Shown here one piece after another: positions 13,890-22,725 of a DNA stretch of 64,000 nt. The notes under the pieces were generated by a model. That model saw only the letters and a program-made list of their open reading frames with translations, did no database searches and was not told where the DNA came from. Where the stretch lies: positions 1 to 64,000 of the forward strand of contig ONII01000010.1 of the NCBI GenBank assembly GCA_900317845.1, written 5' to 3'. The stretch's first letter is position 1; the number at the start of each line of letters is the position of its first letter. A program made the translations under genes and the position numbers. Source of the stretch: an uncultured Bacteroidales bacterium (GTDB taxonomy: Bacteria; Bacteroidota; Bacteroidia; Bacteroidales; UBA932).

Positions 13890-16754
13890 ATGCGCCGTCT
13901 TGCCGTCATATTGTGGTTGGCCCTGGTTCTGCCGGGTTGGACCCTCTTCGCCCAGAATTCCCCAGCGCCCCGCTTTGTGAACTACAGCGCGGCCGACGGA
14001 TTGCCGTCCAATACGGTCTATGCCATTACACAGGATGCCGATGGCGTCCTGTGGGTGGGAACCCGGAATGGCCTGGCCAGTTTTGACGGGGTGCGTTTCA
14101 GAAGCTGGAAGGAGTACGGTCGGGTGAACGCCCTGGCCGTGGACACGGGGAACCGCCTGTGGGTGGGGATGGCAGAAGGGATCGCGGTAGTGAAGGAGAT
14201 GCCCGATCAGGTCGGGCATGACGGAGCGGTCGGGCACGGCACCGTCAGTGCCGGCTCCGACCGGCAATCTTTCGGCGGGCCGGTACGGGCCATGTACGCG
14301 GATGCCGAGGGCTGTGTCTGGGCCACGGTGGGAGACTCGCTGCTGCTGAAGTTGTCCTACCAGAACGGCGTCCGGGAAGAAGCCCGCTGCCGCTACGACA
14401 AAAGGGACCACGAAGGGGATTATCCTTATTTCCAGATTTTTGAGGCGAAGGACGGGCGCCTCTGGCTAGCCGGCCGGCTGGTCAACAACCAGTATATCAC
14501 AGACAAAACGGATCCGCACGTCACGCTCCCCCGCTGGGAAGGCATGTTCAATAACGGAAGCTATGCCGAAAGCGCCGGAAAACTCTACTCCTTTGTAGAC
14601 CACACCTCCATCCTGTATACTTACCAGGACCTTCACCCCCTCCCCCTGGGCCGCATACCCATTGCCCATGCAAGGCTGCTGACAGACAGCAAAGGCCGTC
14701 TCTGGGCCGCCGGCTCCTACGGCCTGGGCATGGTGGACACCCTCCATCCGGAAAATACGCAGGTGTTCCGCCATCAGGCCGATACCCCCTCCAGCATATC
14801 CTCCGGTGAACTCTTCTGCCTCTTCGAGGACCGCCAGGGCAACCTCTGGGCGGGCGGCGACAACGGCCTTTCCGTCCTCTGCCCCGCCCTGCAGCAGGTT
14901 CGCACCCTCTCCGAGGACAATGTCACGGCCCTTATGGAAGACCACAACGGAAAAATTTGGATCGGCCGGGCCGATGACCGCGTCTCCAGCCTCTACGAAG
15001 ACCGGGAAGGCACCGTGTACGTGGGCCTGTGGAACAACACCGGCTGGGAGGTGTGGAAGGACGGGCGCAAAGCTTACAAAGACCGCCTCACCGGCCCGCT
15101 TCCCAAGGAGCAGGTAGAAGCCCGGCACCTGGACGGCGCCAACTGGATATCGGACTTTTTGGAGGACAGCCAGGGCCGATTCTGGATAGTTACCTGGGAA
15201 GGCGTGGGCCTCAATGAATGGGACCGGGAGGCCCGCTGCAGCCTGCCGCCCCGCTGGCTCAGTCCCTTCCGCTATCCCTCCCCGCAAACCGACACCAACA
15301 TTTACCTGAGCTCCCGCCTGGGTAGCCGCCTCATCGAGGACGCAAAGGGAAATCTGGTCTATGCCACCACGGAGGCCGGAATCAATGTCATCGACAAGGA
15401 TACCGGACTGGTAACCAAATACTTCCGAGGGAATTCAAGCATTCCGGACGACTACGTCACGGACCTTTGCCTCTCCCCGGACGGCAGCGTCTGGGCCGCC
15501 ACCCGCAGCGGCCTGTGGAGATGCCCGGTCGGAGCCGGGCATGACGGGGTCGGAGCCGGGCATGACCACCCCGTCATGCCCGGCCCTGACCGGCAATCTC
15601 TCCTCTCCGGCATGCTGGTGCAGTCGGTGGAGGCCGATGAGAAAGGCCGCCTTTGGGCCGGTACGGAAGACGGGCTGTATTTTATTGACACCGACGGCAG
15701 CACGGGCCGGGTGCCCCAAGCGCTGGGCTTCCCCTCGGACATCTACGGGGAGCATGTCTCCTGCCGTTTACGGAACGGCTCCCTGGCCTTTGGCGGTGCC
15801 GCCGGCGCTGTAGCGTTCCACCCGGACAGCCTGCTGGCCTTGTCGGCCCAGAGAAACCTGCCGCTGGAAAAACTGATCCGCCACCGCTACAGGCTCAATG
15901 AGGGCGAATGGACCCAGGGACGCTTTACGGGCCTGCCGGACAACCTCCGCCCCGGGCGCTATACCCTCCAGGAGCAAAGCGCCGACCTTTTTGGCCGATG
16001 GGAGCACGGCACCACCGCCGTCCGCACACTCCGCGTCCCGCCTCCGCTCTGGCTCCGCTGGCCCTTCCTGATGCTGTACCTGGGCCTGCTCGTAGCCGCC
16101 GCGTGGATTGTCATCCGCCTGCGGGAGCGCCGCCTCCTGGAAAAGGAGCTGGACATGCGCAACCGCCTGTTCTCCATCATCTCCCACGACCTGAGGAACC
16201 CCGTTTCGGGGAACGCCCTGCTCAGCCGCCAGCTCCTGGAGCGCTGCCAGGACCTGAGCCCCGCGCAGCTTCAGGAGGGCCTGGAAGAGCTCGCGCAATC
16301 GGCCCAAAATACCTCCGCACTGCTGGAGAACCTGCTCCTGTGGTCGCTGAACCAAAAAGGCATGCTGGAGCCGGTAATGCGGGAAGAAAATCTCCTGAGC
16401 CTGGCCAAGGAGGCCGTAGAAAGCGTTCAGGGACAGACGGTTATCCGGATCGATATTCCCGAGGACCTGACGGTCCGCACCGACCGCAACATGCTCCTCG
16501 CCGTCCTTCGGAACCTCCTGGACAATGCCCTCAAGGCTTCGCCCACTTCTGTCATCCTGAGGAGCGGAGCGACGAAGGATCTCACCCGTACCATTACCAT
16601 CCTGGACAACGGCCCCGGACTCCGGGAAGGCGCCACCGCCTGGGGCCATGGCCTGGGGCTGGTGATTACCCGCGAACTCGTGGACAAGCTGGGTGCCACC
16701 CTCCACCTGCAAAACCGCCCCTCCGGGGGCCTTGAAACAAGCATCGACCTATGA
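13890..16754 (+). CDS. Propeller-type sensor histidine kinase (HTCS-like, no receiver)
   Basis: 954 residues from MRRLAVILWLAL at 13890; the longer frame starts inside the repeats. Signal peptide (1-20); two-component-regulator propeller repeats (about 25-660, e.g. DGVLWVGTRNGLASFDG); Y_Y_Y domain (about 665-728); one TM (about 733-755); DHp domain with His766 in FSIISHDLRNP; HATPase with NLLDNALK, DNGPGL and GHGLGLVI. It phosphorylates the regulator encoded next (ATGA overlap). Three REP-like sequences lie inside the frame (residues ~104-127, ~544-570, ~888-898), the last within the ATP-binding domain between NALKAS and the DNGPGL box. It differs from hybrid HTCS in having a separate regulator. 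Confidence 0.92.
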   Translation: MRRLAVILWLALVLPGWTLFAQNSPAPRFVNYSAADGLPSNTVYAITQDADGVLWVGTRNGLASFDGVRFRSWKEYGRVNALAVDTGNRLWVGMAEGIAVVKEMPDQVGHDGAVGHGTVSAGSDRQSFGGPVRAMYADAEGCVWATVGDSLLLKLSYQNGVREEARCRYDKRDHEGDYPYFQIFEAKDGRLWLAGRLVNNQYITDKTDPHVTLPRWEGMFNNGSYAESAGKLYSFVDHTSILYTYQDLHPLPLGRIPIAHARLLTDSKGRLWAAGSYGLGMVDTLHPENTQVFRHQADTPSSISSGELFCLFEDRQGNLWAGGDNGLSVLCPALQQVRTLSEDNVTALMEDHNGKIWIGRADDRVSSLYEDREGTVYVGLWNNTGWEVWKDGRKAYKDRLTGPLPKEQVEARHLDGANWISDFLEDSQGRFWIVTWEGVGLNEWDREARCSLPPRWLSPFRYPSPQTDTNIYLSSRLGSRLIEDAKGNLVYATTEAGINVIDKDTGLVTKYFRGNSSIPDDYVTDLCLSPDGSVWAATRSGLWRCPVGAGHDGVGAGHDHPVMPGPDRQSLLSGMLVQSVEADEKGRLWAGTEDGLYFIDTDGSTGRVPQALGFPSDIYGEHVSCRLRNGSLAFGGAAGAVAFHPDSLLALSAQRNLPLEKLIRHRYRLNEGEWTQGRFTGLPDNLRPGRYTLQEQSADLFGRWEHGTTAVRTLRVPPPLWLRWPFLMLYLGLLVAAAWIVIRLRERRLLEKELDMRNRLFSIISHDLRNPVSGNALLSRQLLERCQDLSPAQLQEGLEELAQSAQNTSALLENLLLWSLNQKGMLEPVMREENLLSLAKEAVESVQGQTVIRIDIPEDLTVRTDRNMLLAVLRNLLDNALKASPTSVILRSGATKDLTRTITILDNGPGLREGATAWGHGLGLVITRELVDKLGATLHLQNRPSGGLETSIDL
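14198..14269. repeat. Intragenic REP pair (BIME-like) in the sensor gene
   Basis: Two facing hairpins, GATGCCCGA..TCGGGCATGAC and GTCAGTGCCGG..CCGGCAATC, total 72 bases (24 codons), in frame in the propeller. They encode a stretch (PDQVGHDGAVGHG...) that does not look like propeller sequence. Confidence 0.7.
15520..15598. repeat. Second intragenic REP cluster in the sensor gene
   Basis: GATGCCCGGTCGG/CCGGGCATGAC is followed by a second GTCGGAGCCGGGCATGAC and a facing GTCATGCCCGGCC..GACCGGCAATC. The frame stays open and encodes PVGAGHDGVGAGHD... between two propeller repeats. Confidence 0.7.
16551..16582. repeat. Intragenic GTCATCCTGAGG...GGATCT repeat in the kinase domain
   Basis: Matches the dispersed GTCATyCTGAGnnGCGnAGCGACGAAGnATCT type of repeat known from several phyla. 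It encodes VILRSGATKDL in the HATPase domain. Confidence 0.75.
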
Positions 16755-17404
16755 TACCTATCCTTCTCATCGAAGATTCCGCCGTTTTTGTGATGGGGCT
16801 CAAACTGGCGCTGGACGCAGAAAAAACCATCGGCCCCATTGCCTCCGTCTCCACCCCGGGCGCCGCCGTGGCATACCTCAACGCCCATCCGGAGACCGCC
16901 CTTGCCGTGGTGGACATCACGCTGGAGGCAGAGACCGACGGCCTCACGCTGCTGGGCATCATCCGGGACGCCTTCCCCACCGTACGTACGCTGGTGCTGT
17001 CCCACTACAAGAACCCGGCGTACATCCTCAGGGCCATCACCTCCGGTGCCAGTGCATACCTTGCCAAGGATTCCGTGCCGGAGTCCATCGTCCAGGCCAT
17101 TATGGACGTGGCCCAGGGCCGATGCCTGTTCTTTGGGGAGACCCTTGACGCCGACAAAATCACCCGCATCTTTGGCGGAAAAGAAAAACTGGAAGCGCGG
17201 AAGCCCCAGGGACTTACGCCCCGCGAACTGGAGGTCCTGCAGCTCACGACATCGGGTTACAGCAACGGCCAGATTGCCGCTGCCCTGGAAATCACCCTCA
17301 ACACCGTAGACAGCTACAAGGAACGCATCAAGGGAAAATTCGGCTTGGACAGCATGGTGGAATGCGTGGCCCACGCCGTTGCCAAAGGAATCGTCACGGT
17401 GTAA
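16751..17404 (+). CDS. NarL/FixJ-family response regulator
   Basis: 217 residues. Receiver domain 1-120 with the acidic pair Glu8-Asp9, phospho-acceptor Asp55 (VVDIT), Ser84 and Lys106 (LAKDS); LuxR-type HTH about 150-215 (LTPRELEVLQL...NGQIAAALEITLNTVDSYKERI). It begins within the sensor stop codon (ATGA), so the pair is cotranslated and surely forms one system. It is the natural candidate to bind the palindrome at 13816 (autoregulation) and 10053. Its 3' end overlaps the convergent DUF4249 gene by 11 bases. Confidence 0.93.
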   Translation: MIPILLIEDSAVFVMGLKLALDAEKTIGPIASVSTPGAAVAYLNAHPETALAVVDITLEAETDGLTLLGIIRDAFPTVRTLVLSHYKNPAYILRAITSGASAYLAKDSVPESIVQAIMDVAQGRCLFFGETLDADKITRIFGGKEKLEARKPQGLTPRELEVLQLTTSGYSNGQIAAALEITLNTVDSYKERIKGKFGLDSMVECVAHAVAKGIVTV

Positions 17405-18245
17405 CGGGGCCGGACTTGGAAGTATCCAGGAGCTTGGGCTTGTCCACGCCGTAGCCAATCCAGTAGCCGGAGGCGCCCTGCACCATATTGTCAAGGACGC
17501 TGCGGGCGCTGGGCATGTTGATCATATTGCCCGTGAGCGTTGCCTCAAAATTGCTCCAGTAGTCGTAGGACTTCCGGTCCATGGTGCACAGTTTAATCCA
17601 CAGCTTGTCGCCCTGACGGATATTGGATTTGAAGATGTAGTCCATCAGGCGCTGGGTGCTGAACAGAAAGATTTCCGTATATCCGTTCAGGGTTTCGTCG
17701 GTGGCAATGGCCAGGGCCGACGGATGGTAGTGCTTGTCCCGGTCTTCCGTCCGGGTAAACACCTTGTAGCAGTTCCCGGAAGCGGGCGGATCGGTAAAGG
17801 CGCAAACGGCGGTAACCAGGCTGTCCTTGACATCGCGCACAAACACCCGGTCGATGGACACCGGCGCGGGGATGGTAGTGGTGGCCGTCGCCTTGTAATC
17901 CTTATACTCCACCGTAAGCGTATAGGTCTTTCCTACCTCGCCTTTCATCGTGCCCGATGTATATACGTACGGCGGGAAATAGTCCGGATTGGCCATGCCC
18001 GTGAGGATTTCCGTCCGGGTGCCGTCGCTCACGGTCACCTTGGCCCATTTGGCCACGTTGTCCAGCAGCTGGCGGGGCGAAATTTCCTGGTTCTCCAGTA
18101 CCGGGACCGACTCCGACAGCAGCACCATGGGCGCACCGCCGCTCTCAATCCAGCCCTCCACCACCAGGATGGGGCTCCTGGGCGTCTCCATCCTTTGACA
18201 GGCAAGCAGCAGCACGGTTAATATGACTAAATAACACTTTCTCAT
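17394..18245 (-). CDS. DUF4249 lipoprotein
   Basis: 283 residues with lipobox LLLAC (Cys16), then the DUF4249 pattern: ILVVEGWIESGGAPMVLLSES, a ligand-like Ig fold with EVGKTYTLTVEYKDYKATATTTIP, and a C-terminal segment ending GYWIGYGVDKPKLL. DUF4249 lipoproteins are regularly encoded beside TonB-dependent receptors in Bacteroidetes and probably act as their surface partner, like SusD but unrelated. It follows the TonB receptor gene by 2 bases and is the last gene of the DsbD operon. Confidence 0.85.
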   Translation of the reverse strand: MRKCYLVILTVLLLACQRMETPRSPILVVEGWIESGGAPMVLLSESVPVLENQEISPRQLLDNVAKWAKVTVSDGTRTEILTGMANPDYFPPYVYTSGTMKGEVGKTYTLTVEYKDYKATATTTIPAPVSIDRVFVRDVKDSLVTAVCAFTDPPASGNCYKVFTRTEDRDKHYHPSALAIATDETLNGYTEIFLFSTQRLMDYIFKSNIRQGDKLWIKLCTMDRKSYDYWSNFEATLTGNMINMPSARSVLDNMVQGASGYWIGYGVDKPKLLDTSKSGPVTP

Positions 18246-18247
18246 GG

Positions 18248-20266
18248 CTAGAAGGTATGGAAAAACGAGAGCGAAGGCAGGAAACGAAGACTCAGGGTGA
18301 AGGGTCCGAAGGTATAGGCCGACATGTCTTTCTTGATATGGATGCCATAGCCCAGGGCATTCCTACTGCCCAGTGCATTGTACAAGGAGAAATTGAGGCC
18401 CGTCTTGCCCTTGGGCGTCCGCCGGAAATACCAGTTCACCGACAGGTCCAGCTTGTAGTAGGTGGGCAGCCGCGCCCCGTTATACGGGCCATAGTCGCAC
18501 ACCAGCCGGCTTCCCAGCACATAAAAGGCCTCCGGACGGGTATAAGGCGTGCCTGTAGCCAGCGCGAAGGTGGCGCCCACATCCACCTTGCCAAAGTCAT
18601 AGGTGGCCACTACATCCAGCTCGTGCAGGCGTTCGTGCTTGCTGGGATATTCGGCACCGTCAAAATCGCCGTCAAAGGTGCGCAGGCTGCGGGAGAACGC
18701 ATAGCTGATCCAGCCGGTAAACTTCCCCATGGTCTTTTGCGCCATCAGGTTCACGCCATAGGCCCGTCCCCTTCCCCGGCGGGTATTGCTTTCCAGCGTA
18801 TACGTGCCGTTGAACAGGTCGATGACCGTCCCGGTATACTCCAGCTGGTTTCGCAGAATCTTATAATAAACCTCGGCCGAAAAATCGATTCCCAGCCAGT
18901 TCACGTTGTACGCCAGGGAGAAGTTGTGCGCCCACTGCGGCGCCTGGACGTCGCCGGCCATCAGCCAGAATTCACAGGGCAGGCCAATGTCCGTAAAGCC
19001 CAGATTGAACAGGTTCTGCCGTTTGATGGCATAGGTGAAATCCAGCTTGCCGGCATCCATAAAGTTGCCGATGAGCTTCACCTCCGGGCTCACGCCCCAC
19101 CAGCTCCTTTTTTCCGGGCTCAGGTACCAACTGCCGCTTAACCCGGCCTTCACCTGCAAATAGTACCCCAGATTGCGGGAGTAATAGGCGCTCAGAATGG
19201 TCTCAAACGCATTTTGGACCGGGACGGAGCCATTGTTGGCGGCGTCGTTCTGATACCCCTGCGTATACGGATTCTGCGGCTGGACGCGGTAGTAGGAGAA
19301 ATGCGCTCCAAACTCCCAGTCCTTCCACAGCACGTCTCCCCGGTAGCCATAGTCCTGGATGTAGGAGTTCATCTGCCCGCGGATATTGAAGGCATACAGG
19401 CGCGGATACATCCCGAAAGCCGTTCCGTAAACGCTTTGTTTGAGGGTTACGTCCGGGAAGTAGTGGTTCCAGTGAACCGCGCCCATGGCATTGAACCACT
19501 TGGCGTTGAACTCCTGGATGAAACCGCTGGGAGCGGAAAGATTGTCCAGCGAACCAAAGGCGTCCACCCAGATACGATCCCTGGGGGTAGGCTTCCACAA
19601 CCAGGTGACATTGGCATCCGTAAATCCGTAATGGAGCGGATAGTCCTGAAACTTGAGCCAACGCCCGTAAAGCAGGTTCACATACGTCCGGCGGGCACTC
19701 ACGGTGAGGGTGGAACGGGAACCGGTGGGAATCATCAGCGTCCCCTGTGCGTTCAGCAGCCCCACAGACACATCGCCCCGCACGCGCCGGGTCAGGGTGT
19801 CCTGGATTTCCATGTCAATGACACCGCCGATGCGCGCCTCTTTCCCGGCCGATGTCGCATAGCGCATCCCGGAGAAGTGCGACGTGTTGAACACGGAGAA
19901 CAAGCCCAGCAGATGCGTCACCCCGTAAATAGGGACGCCGTGCTGGGAAATGAGCGTGTGGGCATGGTCGCTCCCCTGCATGTACAGGCCGCCCTCCAGC
20001 TCCGTGTTCAGTGACACAATGGGAAGCAGGCGCACAAAACGGATGGGGTCCGCATTGCCCATGAAAGAGGGAATGGCGGCAATCTTGCTCACATTCACTT
20101 CCCCGCTCACCCCGCGGCTGTTGATGGCTACGGGCTTTTGCAGCCGCTCGGTAATCACCGACTTTTCCAGCGACAACTGCGCCACCGTGTCACGCTCCTG
20201 CGCCACGGCCAGCGGGCCCAAAAGGGCCAGCACAACAGCCAGTATGCTATTCCGTAGACAGCACAT
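18248..20266 (-). CDS. TonB-dependent receptor (DUF4249-paired)
   Basis: 672 residues. Signal peptide (1-22), a plug domain (about 40-160: ...IPSFMGNADPIRFVRLLPIVSL...GGLYMQGSDHAHTLI, GVPIYG), then a 20+-strand barrel (about 165-672) ending in a Phe (SLSFFHTF), the usual outer-membrane barrel signature. It lacks the N-terminal carboxypeptidase-like domain of SusC proteins. Start overlaps the upstream lipoprotein gene by 20 bases. Substrate unknown; the linked DUF4249 lipoprotein supports an outer-membrane uptake pair. Confidence 0.88.
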   Translation of the reverse strand: MCCLRNSILAVVLALLGPLAVAQERDTVAQLSLEKSVITERLQKPVAINSRGVSGEVNVSKIAAIPSFMGNADPIRFVRLLPIVSLNTELEGGLYMQGSDHAHTLISQHGVPIYGVTHLLGLFSVFNTSHFSGMRYATSAGKEARIGGVIDMEIQDTLTRRVRGDVSVGLLNAQGTLMIPTGSRSTLTVSARRTYVNLLYGRWLKFQDYPLHYGFTDANVTWLWKPTPRDRIWVDAFGSLDNLSAPSGFIQEFNAKWFNAMGAVHWNHYFPDVTLKQSVYGTAFGMYPRLYAFNIRGQMNSYIQDYGYRGDVLWKDWEFGAHFSYYRVQPQNPYTQGYQNDAANNGSVPVQNAFETILSAYYSRNLGYYLQVKAGLSGSWYLSPEKRSWWGVSPEVKLIGNFMDAGKLDFTYAIKRQNLFNLGFTDIGLPCEFWLMAGDVQAPQWAHNFSLAYNVNWLGIDFSAEVYYKILRNQLEYTGTVIDLFNGTYTLESNTRRGRGRAYGVNLMAQKTMGKFTGWISYAFSRSLRTFDGDFDGAEYPSKHERLHELDVVATYDFGKVDVGATFALATGTPYTRPEAFYVLGSRLVCDYGPYNGARLPTYYKLDLSVNWYFRRTPKGKTGLNFSLYNALGSRNALGYGIHIKKDMSAYTFGPFTLSLRFLPSLSFFHTF

Positions 20267-20783
20267 TTTTAATCAGAAAATCAACAAGGGCATCCGTAAT
20301 CAGCAGGGAATTCAGCGCATAGGCCGTCCCGTCCGGGAAACGGAACACCAGGCAGGCAAGCCCCGTATCCATCTCCAGTTTGGCCACCTCGCTGCCTTGG
20401 TCGTACACGCGCAGGTCCGGGGGCAGAATGGGGCCCTGGATGGCAATGCCCCCATACAGGGAGGCTTTGACCACGCCAAGACGCCAATAGTAACGCACCA
20501 CCAGCATGCTCTCCCCGTGCCTTTTGAGCCGATACACCACGGCCGGGTGCTCCCCCAGCAGGTCCAGGCTCACGCTGCTGTTGTCCCAGACGAACTTTTC
20601 CGGACGCTTCACCGCCGTGGAATCCAGGTCCAACGCGGTGATAAAGGCCGAAAAAGACTCGTCCAGGTGGGCCTTGACCAGTTCCTCCTGCGTATAAGGG
20701 TGCTTGGGCACCTCTACCGGCGTCTTCTTACAAGCCACCAGCAAGGCCCCCAGACAGGCAATACACAGGCACCACTTTCTCAC
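20247..20783 (-). CDS. Lipoprotein, unknown
   Basis: 178 residues with lipobox LLVAC (Cys18). After it, a Pro/Lys linker and a mixed alpha/beta domain with a mostly hydrophobic C-terminal half (ALNSLLITDALVDFLIKNVL). No family recognised. It overlaps the LolA-like gene by 4 bases and the TonB receptor by 20, so it is embedded in the receptor operon and may be an accessory of the uptake system. Confidence 0.7.
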   Translation of the reverse strand: MRKWCLCIACLGALLVACKKTPVEVPKHPYTQEELVKAHLDESFSAFITALDLDSTAVKRPEKFVWDNSSVSLDLLGEHPAVVYRLKRHGESMLVVRYYWRLGVVKASLYGGIAIQGPILPPDLRVYDQGSEVAKLEMDTGLACLVFRFPDGTAYALNSLLITDALVDFLIKNVLSTE

Positions 20784-21397
20784 TTGCGAATAATCTTGAC
20801 ACCGGGGAACTTGGACGGATCGCAGGTGACATCGGCCTCGGTAACGCCAAAACTGATTTCACGCATGGTCATGGTCATGCCGGAGACGGACGCTTTGAGG
20901 CTCAGCGGATAATAATTCTTCTTGGAAATAACCAGGTCGATGGTTTTGGGATCGTCCTTCTCCTTGTTGCTCTTGGACTTTTTGCACAGGAAGTACCAGG
21001 CATCGGCCGTTTCCTTTTTCAGGGTGACGTCGTAGCCGTCGGTGATGCCGCTGAACATCTCCGTGTCGCCGGCCTCGGAGGCATCGCCCTTGGACTTCTC
21101 GATGGTAAGGGTGTTGTCCTTGGAGATGTAGGTCCAGTCCTTTTCCCCGTCGCTCCAGGTGATTATCTGAACCCCCATCATCTTCATTTCCACGCGGGTC
21201 TTGCCCCCCAGCATGTAGCTTTTGCTGGTGGTGGTGCCCACGATGAGGAGTTTGAGGTCCACCGTCATGATGACCCCCTCTTTCTCGTGCGCGTTCATGG
21301 TTGCTTCCATACGGTCCACAATCTCCTTAGGAGTCTGCGCAACGGCAGCCAAAACGGCAGCCAAAACGGCCATAAAGGCAAGTACTAACTTCTTCAT
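20780..21397 (-). CDS. LolA-like periplasmic protein
   Basis: 205 residues from the ATG at 21397, which overlaps the preceding stop as ATGA; an ATG two codons upstream is possible. Signal peptide (1-20, AVAQ) followed by a LolA/LppX-like half-barrel pattern: helix PKEIVDRMEATMNA, then antiparallel strands MTVDLKLLIV, GGKTRVEMKMMG, DWTYISKDNTLTIEKSK, ending in SKFPGVKIIRK. Family members carry lipoproteins or lipids across the periplasm. A dedicated role for the downstream lipoproteins is possible. Confidence 0.7.
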   Translation of the reverse strand: MKKLVLAFMAVLAAVLAAVAQTPKEIVDRMEATMNAHEKEGVIMTVDLKLLIVGTTTSKSYMLGGKTRVEMKMMGVQIITWSDGEKDWTYISKDNTLTIEKSKGDASEAGDTEMFSGITDGYDVTLKKETADAWYFLCKKSKSNKEKDDPKTIDLVISKKNYYPLSLKASVSGMTMTMREISFGVTEADVTCDPSKFPGVKIIRK

Positions 21398-22725
21398 TTG
21401 CATAACATTATATCCAGGATCATCCGGTCCGTGGCCTTCATGCCGGCGCTGCCGATGGTGCCAATGTTACGGATGGTCTTTTCAACATCGTCCTCAATAA
21501 TGCCGTCCGTGGAGGGGATGCAGGTGCCGCGAAGGGCCAGCACGGCCGATTGCACCGCGCAGGAGACGCCGCTGGCCACTTTCATGGCGCAGCCCACCTT
21601 GGCGCCGTCGCACACCATGCCGGTAATGTTGCCGGCCATGTTCTTGATGGCGGCGCACACCTGCTCGTAGCCGCCGCCTTCCAGGTACACGATGCCGCAG
21701 GCGCTGCCTGTCGATGCCACCACGCACCCGCACAGGGCGCTCAGCTTACCCAGGAAGTGCTTGATGTGGATGGCCACCAGGTTGCTCAGGATGAGCGCCC
21801 GGGAGAGTTTTTCATCGTCCACCTTGTACTTAAGCGCATAGGCAATCACGGGCATGCTTACGGTGATGCCCTGGTTGCCGCTACCGCTGTTACTCATGGC
21901 AGGGAGGGTGCTGCCGGCCATACGGGCATCCGACGCCGCGGCGGTCATGCCCATGGCGTAGCTCATGAAATCGTCCCCGAACACCTCTTTCTGGTTCTCG
22001 CGGATGGCCTTGCCCACTTGCAGGCCGTAGTTGCCGCGGAGGCCTTCCTCCGCCAGCGCCAGGTTCAGCGTGCGGTCTTTCAGGATAAAGGCAATGTCCT
22101 CGTAGGGGGCCTCCCGGGCAAAGTTCCAGATGGATTGGACGGTGAGGTCGTAGGGAGATTCGCTTGCTTCGGCCGGCAATCCGGCGGCCGATTCCGAGCT
22201 CATGAGGATTTTATCCGCGAAGCTGGTTTCCACAATGCGGTCGTGGTCGTCCTCGATGACTGCGTAGGCGTGCGGGTCCACCTCTGCGCTGGCCACCGTG
22301 TTATCGTCCACCGTAACCGTGGCTTTTACGTAGAGCAAATGCTCCGTGTCGGCCACGGAAATGTGCACAAAGCCTTTGGCCACCAGTTCTTTCGCGCGGG
22401 CCACCGCCTCCGGCGTAAGCCCTTTTAGCACCTCCAGCCCCAGGCTGGAATTGCCGCACACCGCACCCAGGGCGGCGGCTACAGGCAGCCCCACCATGCC
22501 GGTGCCGGGGATGCCCACGCCCATGCCGTTTTTGAGGATGTTGCCGCTAACGGCTACGTCCAGCTTGAAGTCCGCCTTCATGCGCCAGGAGCCGCAGCAA
22601 GGGCAGTTTTCGGAAATAATCTCCGCGGCCTTGGCAACCGCCAGCGCCACGGCGATGGGCTCCGTACAGCCCAGTGCGGGTTTTACCTCTTGCTTGATTA
22701 AGGCAATGATTTCTTCGTCCGTCAT
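21394..22725 (-). CDS. Cysteine desulfidase / L-serine dehydratase-type Fe-S lyase (CyuA/UPF0597 family)
   Basis: 443 residues from MTDEEIIALIKQEVKPALGC at 22725. The frame extends 62 codons upstream, but that part lies inside DsbD in another frame and has no coding character. GCTEPIAVALAVAKA, GIPGTGMVG, SNSGSGNQGI and the C-terminal Cys/Gly-rich KLSALCGCVVAS are the family's 4Fe-4S and substrate signatures. The enzyme releases sulfide or ammonia and pyruvate from cysteine (or serine) in the cytoplasm. It overlaps the DsbD stop by 4 bases (ATGA), linking cysteine breakdown with a thiol-redox exporter. Confidence 0.88.
   Translation of the reverse strand: MTDEEIIALIKQEVKPALGCTEPIAVALAVAKAAEIISENCPCCGSWRMKADFKLDVAVSGNILKNGMGVGIPGTGMVGLPVAAALGAVCGNSSLGLEVLKGLTPEAVARAKELVAKGFVHISVADTEHLLYVKATVTVDDNTVASAEVDPHAYAVIEDDHDRIVETSFADKILMSSESAAGLPAEASESPYDLTVQSIWNFAREAPYEDIAFILKDRTLNLALAEEGLRGNYGLQVGKAIRENQKEVFGDDFMSYAMGMTAAASDARMAGSTLPAMSNSGSGNQGITVSMPVIAYALKYKVDDEKLSRALILSNLVAIHIKHFLGKLSALCGCVVASTGSACGIVYLEGGGYEQVCAAIKNMAGNITGMVCDGAKVGCAMKVASGVSCAVQSAVLALRGTCIPSTDGIIEDDVEKTIRNIGTIGSAGMKATDRMILDIMLCK

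Noticed and set aside
13613-13909. 98-residue minus-strand protein with LKHTHP repeats
   Set aside because: The frame arises because 75 is divisible by three; no promoter, no signal or start context is seen and it runs into the sensor promoter. Kept only as a hypothesis in the findings.
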